Positions 1 through 9,480 of a stretch of 14,011 nt of DNA are shown piece after piece; within the stretch, counting starts at the first letter, position 1, and each line of letters starts with the position of its first letter. The notes below the pieces were generated by a model. The model was given only the letters and a program-made list of their open reading frames with translations, ran no database searches and was not told the DNA's origin. Source of the DNA: Physocladia obscura (lineage: Eukaryota > Chytridiomycota > Chytridiomycetes > Chytridiales > Chytriomycetaceae); NCBI GenBank assembly GCA_027596945.1, contig JADGJH010000828.1:1-14011 (forward strand), in the 5' to 3' direction. Made by a program: the position numbers and the translations under genes.

Positions 1-1
1 A

Positions 2-2108
2 CCACCCCCTCCGCCGCCTCCAACTTTCTCAGCTTCATCAAAAAAATTAGTTGAGCATGTACATCAATTAAGGCAGATAGATTGCGACGAAAATAAATCA
101 AAGGCAGCAAGTGTTGCAGCCGAAAGCACAAACTTCGGCCTTTCTTCACCACAAATTATCTCACTTCCCACAATCCCGCCAATTCCACCGCCATTACCTC
201 ACCGTCAAGAATCTGTTGCAATGGTGTCTAAAAATAAGCCCGTTTCAGTCAGCATGAGTGCTTTAAATAATAATAGAGATAAATATGCAGTAACTTCACA
301 AGACACAATAATGTCGACCAATTCACTCAAAGCTCACGAACTTGGAATGAGTGCAAAAGAATTTTCACGATTTGAAGCAAAGCGAATCAGAGAAGAGGAA
401 CACGATAGAAAACGTGTGAAGGAGGCTTTGACCGTCGGAATACTTTTTTCTGGGAGTACAATTGGTAGCAGCTTGCAAAACTTTGATTTGACACCTACAG
501 AACGAAAATTGATTCAAAAAAGACAAAAACGAGCATTATGCCTGAAATTGGGCATTGGAATTCCATTACTTATTATAGTACTTTTGGCTGCTGCTGCTTC
601 TCTCTATTATCTTTATTTTACAGTTTCAATCACAGTGCAGTTGAAAGCGTTTGACAAAAGTCAAATACTCCATAATATTTCTGACGCAGAAACATTTTCC
701 TTGAATTATTTTATAAAATCGATTGATTTATGTAATTCAATTGACATTTCAAGTTGAGAAACAATTTTCAAACTAAATTTTGTTATTTTAATCTTGAAAT
801 ATTCTTTTAGACGTGGGAATTAAGTTTGGATCAAACTGTTTAAATATTTATGCAAATTCACTTGCAAACGAATCAATTTCCTTTTACTCGCTCAAAAATG
901 CACTTGCACAGTCTGACTTTCATGAACCCACTGGTGTTGATTTGATCAACGGAAAATTTAGCAATCCAGATATTCAACAAACAGCCTGGACAAATCTGAT
1001 ATCTGAAAATTCCACATCACTAATAAAGGAGACGACTAAATTGGTTGTTGGAATTAGAGAAATATCATATCAATACGTGATTGTATCATGGTATAGGCCA
1101 ATAAAAGTGACAGGAAAGATTGATGTTTTCGTCAAGAACTTTCAAAATACAAGCAATGGCGTCAATTATATTCTTGGAACACGTGGTATTAACATTGACA
1201 ACTTTGATCCAAACCCTCCAGATTTCTCGCAAACATCAAGTGGCGGGTTATACACTTCCTCATATTATAGCCTACTTGATTATGAAGCATCAAATGGCTC
1301 GTTTGAGCTTCCAAATTCTCTTCATCCCACGACACCATATTACACTGAAACAATTATTCCTGTAACCGAAACTCAATCATGGTATTCCTTAATTAATCCA
1401 ATCTCATTGTCCCTTTCAAACGGCGGTTTTCAACGCCGCAAAATTGCTCTTAGGCTTGTTCTAGATGACTCCAGTGTTTTGATGCAAGGCACGCTTGATT
1501 CAACAGTGTACGACGGGATAACAAGTAGCAAAAATACAAATGGAACAAAGATAAAATCAACTCGACAGCCCCAATTTCAAGCTGGAAATCTAATTGATTC
1601 ACTCGGAAATAGTCTTTACATGCCACCACCATCTTTTGCCCCAATAATAACTGGTGCGCAAATTTCTGTAGAAAAGTATATTCTAAGTCTGACTAGTCAA
1701 AATATTATGGCTCAACTTACTTTATACGTTACTTTCAACAATGAAATTGATACTGCGAGTGGAACTGCTATTGCTGGAGCTTCATTAGGTATTGTACCAG
1801 GTTGGTTCAATTTCACAACATCTGTGAAGGAAGGAAGATTTCGAGAAAACGGCATTATTTTAGCTCCAAAAATAAGTAAAGTCATAGTTTCTTCAAGTGA
1901 GCCGTTTTCAACTTTAAAGTTCGTTGATTTCTTTGGGATAGAGATTGTAAGCGGGCTCGAACAAACTACTTTAAGAGAATCAGGAACTGTGTTTGTAAGA
2001 TGCGCAGCATTTCAAGGTTGGCAAGGCTCTTGTATGAGCCCAAACAGTACTTGGACTGGATTTGAAGAAGTGAACGTGTTTTATTTTGACAGTTCGATTT
2101 TGAATTGA
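2..2108 (+). CDS. Single-pass membrane protein with large outer domain, 5' end outside window, function unknown
   Basis: The reading frame is open from base 2, so the gene starts before the window; the ATG at 221 is probably internal. Exons are 2-752 and 811-2108, joined over a 58-bp GT-AG intron (phase 1) that removes the TGA at 755-757; 682 residues are visible. In order: a run of seven prolines at the left edge, a polar charged region, a basic stretch ending KRQKR, one hydrophobic segment at about visible residues 182-208, then about 470 residues rich in Ser, Thr and Asn with about eight N-glycosylation sequons and two cysteines near the end. Basic residues before the membrane segment suggest a type II orientation with the big domain outside. 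I do not recognise the outer domain. A cell-surface or wall-facing role is inference only. It ends in TGA. Confidence 0.75.
753..810 (+). other. Intron in the membrane-protein gene
   Basis: The donor is GTTGAG and the acceptor TTTTAG. Removing it joins codon base 752 to 811-812 and restores one frame across two adjacent ORFs that otherwise look like separate genes. The downstream ORF has no ATG at its beginning (it opens with GTG at 813), which supports splicing. Confidence 0.8.
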
Positions 2109-2141
2109 AAACACTGTAAGAAACTCAATTTATTCAAGTGC

Positions 2142-2157
2142 GCCGTTTTCTAACGGC
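2142..2157. other. Small perfect stem-loop between convergent genes
   Basis: GCCGTT pairs with AACGGC around a TTCT loop: a 6-bp stem in the 202-bp gap between two converging genes. It may sit in the 3' UTR of the left gene, or be chance. Confidence 0.3.
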
Positions 2158-2192
2158 AATCTTTAACTGTCCGACGCGCTATTTAGTCTTGA

Positions 2193-2198
2193 AATAAA
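2193..2198 (+). terminator. Candidate polyadenylation signal, left membrane-protein gene
   Basis: AATAAA lies 85 bp after the TGA at 2106-2108 and before the stop of the convergent dioxygenase gene. Motif only. Confidence 0.35.
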
Positions 2199-2310
2199 TA
2201 GAATCAAATTGAGGCAAAAGCCAGAACCATTACAATGAGCAAATTCATGTCTCAATCCTGGAAAAGTCATCATATTTATACATTAACAAGAGACTTAGTC
2301 ACAACAAATT

Positions 2311-3601
2311 TTACTTGTTGTCAGCAGTAGCGGCAAAAGAAGCCAAATGAGCACGCCTGGCAACAGGAGGAGTAATCCCAAGCGCCTCTCTTCGCGATTT
2401 GCTCTTTGGATCAAAGTATGGTTTCTCACCCAAAGACGCAGCACGCTCTCCCAGTCGTGAATACGCATCAGCATCAAAATCTGCAGTAGCTGCATGATAT
2501 GAAGATCTGTTATCCCATACCGCAACATCATTCTTATTCCATCGAAAACGCACATGAATGTCGTGATTCAATGGCGCCAGCTGGAATAAATACTCAAGCA
2601 CTATATCACTTTCGTCTTTTGACAAATCATTAATACGTTTTGTGAAAATCTTGTTGGCAAAAACTCCTTTCCATCCAGTAACGGGATTTGTGCGGATCAC
2701 GGGATGAACGGCTGTTAATTCAGTGCCAACGTCTTCTGGGGCGCCGCGTGGGCCGGGGTTTAACTTCGTGACACCAGCACGTGCCAAATTCAAAAATTCT
2801 TCACCAACGTGGGTGGCTGCAAGACCCTCGAGGAATTTTTGAAATGTTGGAGACAGGCGGTCGTAAACTTCATACGCGCTGGCCCACAACGTATCACCAC
2901 CTTCCGGGGGTAAGTCACGAATTCTCAAGATTGCGTAATCTGAAGGAATTCTCAAGATTGCGTAATCTGAAGGGATATTCTCAAAAGTGATACTATTGAT
3001 AAGATTAGTTAGTGATTTTTATTTTTTTAATTTTTTTGAACTCACTCAGAGTGCCACTGCCAAGCATGAAGCTCTGTTTTCTATCCATAAGGCCCCAGAA
3101 TCTTTTTATCCAACTCGGAAGAAATGACGTATGCCTTCTCACCGAATTCAGCATTGCTATCGCTGATCGGGTGTGAATGCAGACCTGACGTAAGAGGCTT
3201 TCCGGCGGCAAGTCCAAGACGGTCAATAAACTGCTTTTGCTCTTCAAACGTCAGATCTTGGTTGCGCAAGAAAACAACAATGCGTTCGGAAACAAGAACT
3301 GCCAAGTCATGAAAAAGTTGGTTTGAGTCCGGCGAGTTGAGAATGTTACGAATTTGAATTCTGAAAAGAAAGCAATGAGATTTATTTAGTGGCGGGAAAG
3401 AACCGAAAAAAATAAGATAACAAAAACACCTAACCCTTTCTCAAACTCAGTTCCAAGATGTGGTTCCACATTCGAGTACTTGTAAAGTGCATCTAAAGAG
3501 TAGTTGCGCTTCAATGGTTGGATCTTCAAGAATCCGGATCCTTCCTTCTCAGAGATGGCAGCAGTATTTCCTGTGAGACCTTCGAATTCGATTGGAGACA
3601 T
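2311..3601 (-). CDS. TauD/JLP1-like Fe(II)/2-oxoglutarate-dependent dioxygenase, disrupted by an in-frame TAG
   Basis: Exons on the minus strand are 3601-3435, 3360-3046 and 2992-2311, with introns of 74 and 52 bp, both GT-AG: 387 codons plus a TAA stop. The family oxidises taurine or other sulfonates (or related acids) using Fe(II) and 2-oxoglutarate. Visible motifs are the iron-binding WHSD (His159, Asp161; the Asp codon spans intron 2), GGDTLWAS, HPVIRTNPVTG, VRFRW, WDNRSSYH with the second iron His at about 327, and a 2-oxoglutarate Arg at about 344 before SLGEKPYFDP. The C-terminal half fits the fungal subfamily closely. Two oddities: codon 149 (3083-3081) is an in-frame TAG, and nine residues (IPSDYAILR) are duplicated right after WHSDITFEN. 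A 69-bp GTGAGA...CAG intron could skip the TAG in frame but would delete VISSEL, which looks like conserved coding. It is either a recent pseudogene, a readthrough case or a sequence error. Substrate is unknown. Confidence 0.8.
2919..2973. repeat. Perfect 27-bp tandem duplication inside the dioxygenase exon
   Basis: The copies at 2920-2946 and 2947-2973 are identical, and one further matching base lies at 2919. The period is 27 bp, so the frame is kept and nine residues are added. Identity of the copies suggests a recent slippage event or an assembly artefact. Confidence 0.95.
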
Positions 3602-3772
3602 TTTCAGGAATGTTTGTTGCTTCTGATGGTTTTTCTTTTCAAGAATTTATTAGGTCTCAGCGGTTTGATCGATGGCGAAATTTTCGCAATCCAATTTCCT
3701 GGTTTTCGTGACTCTTTTCGACCAAAAACCAATCATGAAATTTTTCAAGTAAAAAAAGTTGTATTTTCTTTC

Positions 3773-5200
3773 TCAATTGAGATTGCTAAAGAGCGGATTC
3801 ACACTTTCCAATTCGATCGCGATATTTGCGGCAGATAACTTTACCGCCGGAGCAAGCGTTGTGGTATTACTATATCCATACAATCCATGCGACGCACCGT
3901 ATATTGCTGCAACGGCGTCATCCAAGTCGCCATCGTCATCACCATCATCTTCACCAGTCCATAAACCAGATTCATCCAAAAGTGCGGCTTCATATTCACC
4001 GTTTCGTTGCCGGGTATTACGATTAGTTGCTAATGCGGTTGTTGCCGACGTCGATGCACGGCGTGCAAGTGTGGCTTGCTCGCGAATAGCAACAATACGG
4101 ACATAATTATACAAGGCAATCCCCACAAGACTGGTCACAAGACCCAAAAGTTTACTAATGGTGAAATCAGCATCCCGGAACACCAGAGAAGATATAACAA
4201 TGGTAAGGATTTCTTTGAATACGCCAGCAACGCTGAAAGTAACCACGTTAGTAGCGCTGATGAGGTTAAATTCGGCCATGACCATGGAGAATGCGAGTAT
4301 TCCACCGAACGCGAGCAGAACAACAAGGGTAAACGGGGATGATTGAACGAGCGGATGTGTAGCGAGAGTAGATAAATCTTCAGAAGCTAACGATGTGATC
4401 AAGAGAGAGAGGGACATGACAGGGGCCAGGAAAATTGCTGTCGCAAGTGGATTACTCATACCAAGGGAAGCCTTTGCCAGCAGAATTTGGGTTATGCTCC
4501 AGCGGAAACCGCTAAGAATAGTTGCGATTTGAACTTCTAAATACCCCTGTAAATTGAATTTTGACTCCCCGCCAACCATGAGGAGAACTCCGGAGCATAT
4601 AAGCATAATAATTGCAGAGAGTTTCCAGGTTGGTTTTTCGAGTTTAAATAGAAAAGCGAAAAGGAGGACAAATACAGGGGCGCCAGACTTGACCATGGTG
4701 TAAAAAGTGAGAGAGATAGCCTTTATAAGTGGTTTTTTTAAAGGGTTTGATTACGAGACAGAGCCGGCAACAGGTAGCAAACCTTCAACGATGAGTTGGA
4801 CAGACCAATATCGAGGCCTGTAGCAATGCCGCATGGTACAACTTTGAGCAGATAATCGCGGGCGGAGGGAAGTTTAGAGGGTCGCAGTGTAGGCCAAACA
4901 AACCGCAGACACAAGGCAGCACACACAAACTGCACGGCCATGTGAAGCGTCGACGTGAACAGCGGAAATCCAAAGTCCATATGGTCTCTGGCGGTGTATT
5001 TTGTTCATCTCTCTCCTTTCGTTATGGATGTAAGTATTTGCTAGCAAATACCTGCCAAACAGCCATTTGTTGTACATACTTAACCCCAGTGACGTCACGT
5101 ACCATGCAAAAATGTAGAGCCCAGTTCTTATCGTTCCAGTCAGCGCTGGTACTTTTGCGGCTGAAGCTCCTATCTCTTCCGTCGCGACTGAGACATGCAT
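3773..5200 (-). CDS. SLC35C2: SLC35C2-like transporter, drug/metabolite (triose-phosphate/nucleotide-sugar) superfamily
   Basis: Exons on the minus strand are 5200-5052, 4987-4783 and 4720-3773, with GT-AG introns of 64 and 62 bp: 433 residues. The ATG at 5200 is directly preceded by an in-frame TGA, which fixes the start. Splicing rebuilds the typical TPT core: MYNKWLFG at the end of helix 1, DFGFPLFTSTLHM, GLDIGLSNSSLK, SLTFYTMVKSGAPVFVLLFA and FKLEKPTW, then GFRWSITQ, and VFKEILTIVISSLVFRD in the last helices. About ten membrane helices are expected. The tail after about residue 345 is hydrophilic and holds an acidic Asp/Glu/Gly run near 372-385. Known relatives sit in Golgi and early secretory membranes; human SLC35C2 is linked to GDP-fucose supply. 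The substrate here cannot be read from sequence. Its start lies 66 bp from the stop of the Abp1 gene on the same strand. Confidence 0.85.
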
Positions 5201-5266
5201 TCAGTCCTCTTTGTTTCTTTCATGAACACCAAACAAAACGAAAAAAATTATTCACTTCCACACTCT

Positions 5267-7482
5267 TCACTTCTGAACTTCGACGTAAGTGCCAGGAAAC
5301 AAACCTTCCACCCCATTAATACGCCCCTGCCACCAGTCTTCGCTGACATATACTATATTCGTGATCCGATCGCCTGTCGCAAAAGTTATCTCATTCGGTT
5401 CAGCCGCTTCATAATCATACAACGCAAGTGCCTCAATGCTTTCCACTGCTTGTGGCCTGGCTGGTGTTGCAGTTCCTGCCGAAGCCGCAGGGGAAAACAC
5501 TGATGATGCCGCTGAAACTTTGATTTCTTCAACATATGCGGCTGGAAACAAACCAATTTGTCCTCTTGAATTCTTGCCTTGCCACCATCCTTCATCCGTC
5601 TTTTCGATATCAGTAATTAATTCGCCTTCCGCGAACCCGATTTCGTTATCCTCCTGCGCGTCATATTGGTACACTGCTGTCGCGGATATTCCGCCTGCCG
5701 ATACTGTCACAGGCGCTGCTGAAAAAGTTGATGCTGCAGCGAAAGCAGCTTATGGCCGAGCATAGAAATAATTATTTTAAGTTAAAAAAATTTTAAAATA
5801 TTTATAAAAATAAAATACCAGCTCTCTGTCTTTCTTCTTTTGCAGCAGCACCTCGTCTCTCTCTTTCCTCTCGCGCACGAGTCTCGGCCTCTTCCCTCTC
5901 CCGTGTTTCCTTATCTTCGCGCTCTCTGCGCTCTTTCGCCGCAGCAACTTTATCCTCACCCACTGTCGAAGATGCCACAAAACTCGAAACATAACCGGAC
6001 TTTTTCAGCCCTTGTGAATCATCATCATCGCCAAGCCACTTGTTTGCGCTGCTACTTAAGTATGGCGCGGCTGTATTGGGCGGCGATTTCGGCGATGCTG
6101 CCGAAGACGAGGAGAAGTAGGGAGCCTGAACTGTCGACACGCCGAAACTAGGACGATTGAACAAAGGTGGTGCAGCCGGCGTTGCAATTGGTGGTGGCGA
6201 TGGTTGCGAAAAAGCAGCGACAATCTCTTCAACATAGTTTTTCGGAAACAATCCAACCTTGCCTGTCACGTTATGACGACCTTGCCACCACCCTTCATCA
6301 ACTTTTTCAATCTCGACAATTAAATCGCCTTCAGTAAAACTGATCTCGTTCGATTCGCCGGCTTCGTATGTGAATACAGCTGTTGCACTAATCCCACGTG
6401 TTGTTGATACCGATACTGACAATGCAGGTGGAGCTTGAGTTTCGGTATATTATTATTTTTGTTCGTGTATTTATTTACCTGCTGCTGGAACAGCGGCGAC
6501 AGTCGGGCGCTGGAAAGAAGGAGTGGTGGAGGAGGCCAAAGATGGTCTCGAGAACTGAACAGCAACTGCTGGCGATGAAACCGTCACTGGTGGTTTATAC
6601 GACGATGTCGCAGTGCCATAAGAAGTTGTGAAGGGTTTAGGGTTTGTTTGAACAGGTACATACGTAGATCCCTGTTTTGCAGAGAATTAAAAATGCTTAT
6701 TGCAGTAATAAAAGATCAAACCGTTGCTGCGCCAAAATTGGAAGGTGCAGCAGATCCTTCGTTGTGAATCGAATACTTCGCACCAGAAGAATCTTTAACT
6801 TTCTTCATAATAGCCTCGGGAGTCACATCCAACTCTGCGCGAGCGTTGATATGGACATGAAATCCCTAACATAGGTGGCGATCAATTTAGGAGGTTTTGA
6901 CACACAGATAGCACGCTCTCTTTCACCTTGAAAAACTTGACAGCATCATTCACATGATGGTGAAACAGCCCCTTTTTCGCAATTGGTACACCGTCGCCAC
7001 ACTATTACTTGTTAGCAAACATTTACAATTTTCATGAGAGTTGTAAACTCACCCACGAAATAAACACAAATTTTGGCAGCTTTGAAATGGGCTCAACGAC
7101 TTTTGCGAATGCATACAATATTTTCGAGTCATCCCATTCTTCGGCGAGTTCTTCGAGTCCATCATCTGTATTACATAAAAATGAATATACAAAAAAAATA
7201 ACATAAACGGGTTTGATGATATTAAAAATGATGGATATGTAAGAGAAAACATTCACGATAGGTGTTCGCTCTTTTTTTTTTTTTTTTTTTCGGTACCTCC
7301 AGATCCAAGAACGCGCAAGTCGTTGGACATTTTATCGTAACCAAAGATTGCCCAGTTCTTTGACGACGATCCCGACAGAATCTCTTGGTATTCGTCGTTT
7401 ATGGCACTGGGAAATCCGATAGCTTGATTCTACACTGTTGTGTTTAGTTTCTTATGACCTCTTAAAATCCTGAGTTCACCAT
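5267..7482 (-). CDS. ABP1: Abp1/drebrin-like actin-binding protein (ADF-H plus three SH3 domains)
   Basis: Eight exons on the minus strand: 7482-7480, 7429-7297, 7165-7053, 7001-6927, 6865-6722, 6671-6479, 6433-5819 and 5748-5267; all junctions keep frame and give 585 residues. The ADF-H domain (about 5-142) contains [69 protein letters not shown] and EAIMKKV. It binds F-actin and is expected at cortical patches. A Pro/Ser/Thr linker leads to SH3-1 (234-291), another Pro/Ser linker, a DDDD acidic spot (356-359) and an Arg/Glu-rich helix (380-425), then SH3-2 (445-501) and the C-terminal SH3-3 (532-585, ALYDY...EDWWQG). SH3-1 and SH3-2 match at about 38 of 57 positions by hand count. Yeast Abp1 has one SH3. 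The first exon is only ATG; an in-frame ATG at 7509 would add nine residues. Confidence 0.88.
7272..7290. repeat. 19-bp poly-T run (poly-A on the coding strand) in an Abp1 intron
   Basis: An unbroken run of 19 T on the + strand lies in the 131-bp intron at 7166-7296, the longest intron in the window. It is likely length-variable. Confidence 0.9.
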
Positions 7483-7538
7483 TTTTTCGTTCAAACAAGA
7501 AAACCCCATGAAAATACCTCCAAACCAAAAATATTAAA

Positions 7539-9055
7539 TCACCAGATCTCTTTCAAATACCGTCCATTCGATACAAGCTCTTTCAAATATATCTTCACTT
7601 CCACATCACTCATTCCCCCAAACTCCTTCAAGATTTTCGCAAACGTTGCATGAACATCTCGAGCCATTTCAACTCCTCCACATACGTACACACATGCCGC
7701 TGCTTCATTTTTTGTTCCAGATAACATTTCCCACACTGCAGCTCCGTCCCGCAAAACTGCATCTTGCACATACTTTACTCCTTCAACAAGTTGTTCTCGG
7801 CTTGCAACCTCTACAAATCGCGTCAGCGTTCCGGTGGAAAGATACCCATCTATTTCAGCACCGTATATGCGATCTCCACCTTCGATATCTGCAAAGCGTC
7901 GTCCATGAAATAGAATCGCTTTCCCACGATCCTGTTGCTGTTCGCGAGCTTGTAAAAATGAGAGAAATGGGGTAATTCCTGTTCCTGCGGCAATTAAAAT
8001 TATTGGAACTGAAGCATCGGCGGGCGGTCGAAAAGTTGTATTTTTTTTCAGAAATATAGGTACAACCGGTGGTACTATCATTTCAGCCTTATTGTCGCCT
8101 GTGAGAGTAAGCGATTCCAGAAAACCAGAACAGAGTCCAACGATTCGTTGATTTGTCACAGAATTCTTGTATTCAATGATATTAAAAGCTACACTGATTG
8201 TTTTCACAGCATTGTCAATTTTTGAAATCGAATAGAATCGAGATTGAAGGCGGGTCAAAGATTCGAAAATACGCGCTAGAGGAATATCTCGAACGCTGGA
8301 GAAAGTGGCAAGCAAGTCCGCGAAGGAAGGACTTGCTTGTTTCAAAGTCTTGAGAAGAGCGGTCCCTGATATTATTTGAACACAGTTAGTTCCTTTTTCA
8401 TTAATTACAAATGGAAACCTTTTGGTGATGTCAGAAACATGAGGGTTGCCTTTTCAGTATCATTTGTGGCATATTCAGCCATAATACGTAGCAACGGCTT
8501 TCTTAGTGGTGGGTCAAGGTCGAGAAAGTACTTAAAAGCTTCGTAAATGGTGCATGGAACGTCTGTTGTGAAAGGAAGGCCACCAACAGATTTTTCTGGA
8601 TTCAGAAGAGCAATATCCAGCACGGCATTATGTGGCAAGGCAAGACGGGCAAGAAGAGGAATAACAACGCGATCGGGATTCGGACACATAATGCCAATGA
8701 CATCGCCGGCAGAGGGAGACCATTCAATGTTGTTGAAAGAGAGAGAGATTTCCAGGATGCGTTTCAGGGCCTTTGGACCAGAGAGATAGCGGTGGGCGAC
8801 AAGAGAGCTCGGAAAAGGCTCAAAGATAGAACCGGGAGCAGCGGGACAGGTGAAAAGCCGAAACAGCGAATAGGCTTTGGAATCTGCTTTGGGATCAGCA
8901 TTGGCATAAGTATTGGTATCCGTAGTGAGATCAGCATCTGACAGCGACACTGCTAAATACGCTGTCGGGAGATTCATCGCCGCCACAATTGCCGTCGGTG
9001 CTTCATCAACAAGATCAACGCTTAATTTGAAGGGTGTCAATGATAAAGAAGGCAT
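7539..9055 (-). CDS. MTRR: Methionine synthase reductase-like FAD/NADPH oxidoreductase lacking the FMN domain
   Basis: Exons on the minus strand are 9055-8419 and 8365-7539 (53-bp GT-AG intron, phase 1): 487 residues. The protein is a diflavin-reductase C-terminal half. It has a hinge-like start with LPTAYLAVSL (compare LPPEYLQVHL in human MTRR as I remember it), an FAD-domain region (SPSAGDVIGIMCPN, IMAEYATNDTEK), the FAD motif RFYS (255-258), GLCSGF (289-294), the NADPH loop AAGTGITPF (338-346), FHGRR, YVQDAV, VYVCGG (near 441) and a terminal Trp after YLKEI. Family members reactivate oxidised cob(II)alamin on B12-dependent methionine synthase by passing electrons from NADPH through FAD and FMN. 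The N-terminal flavodoxin domain is missing: only about 28 residues precede the hinge, and I saw no flavodoxin-like ORF in the 425 bp upstream. It could work with a separate FMN protein. Another diflavin-family reductase is possible. Confidence 0.72.
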
Positions 9056-9480
9056 TGCAAATCAGAAAAAATGAAAAAAAAAGGATGAAAAACGGCAGCA
9101 AACCAAAGCCAAAGGCGAGCTTGCAAAAACAAAGTTCCGCTCGCACTAAATTCACTGTCTCACATTCTTCTTCAATAACTGATGCATCTGTGCCTGCGTC
9201 AAGCTTTCCTGCTTCCCATTCCATTTCCTCATCGTTAGTCCGTAAATCTTATCAAAATGTCGGTTTTTTTCCTTCAAAAAAGACTCTTTTTCTCACACTC
9301 GGCTCGTTTACTGCCCTTTTTTTCGCTGTATATCTTGTACGCCCAGTTCCAAGCCAATCGTCGTACTCCAATCAACTCTTTCCAGAAAACTTTGACAATT
9401 GCTGTGGCTCGTTCGTTCCACTTCAAACTCCTTCTGTATTATCATCTTTGAAAACTACTACTGCTACTACTACTCCTACT
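9040..9480 (+). other. In-frame upstream ORF or leader of the thioredoxin-NDK gene, possibly promoter/5' UTR
   Basis: This stretch is open without a stop and in frame with the thioredoxin exon; ATGs lie at 9040 and 9085. Read as protein it gives a basic, Ser-rich start, one hydrophobic segment (LFLTLGSFTALFFAVYLV) and a Thr-rich end. Against coding: family members begin right at the thioredoxin domain, a membrane segment does not fit an axonemal protein, the hydrophobic stretch comes from T-rich DNA, and coding from 9085 would leave 29 bp of divergent promoter before the reductase start at 9055 (9040 would overlap it). For coding: about 147 codons free of stops are unlikely by chance. If coding, the protein grows to 1010 residues (from 9085) or 1025 (from 9040). 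Confidence 0.5.
9454..9480 (+). repeat. Imperfect ACT triplet repeat before the ATG
   Basis: Nine triplets, seven ACT plus one GCT and one CCT, end directly at the ATG at 9481. It looks more like a simple-sequence 5' leader than a conserved domain. Confidence 0.8.

Noticed and set aside
3005..3305. Separate short minus-strand ORFs in the dioxygenase region
   Set aside because: They are pieces of exon 2 broken by the TAG and by intron 2; the family motifs continue across them.
4076..4346. Plus-strand ORFs opposite the transporter gene
   Set aside because: They mirror a well-supported coding exon on the other strand and have no recognisable features of their own.
5267..6422. Two separate small SH3 proteins at 5267-5710 and 5802-6422
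   Set aside because: A 70-bp GT-AG intron (5749-5818) joins them in frame, and further exons upstream supply an ADF-H domain, so they are one Abp1 gene.
9015..9224. Minus-strand ORF upstream of the reductase as a possible flavodoxin exon
   Set aside because: It is Phe/Leu-rich from T-rich DNA and shows no flavodoxin phosphate-binding motif; it overlaps the reductase start in another frame.
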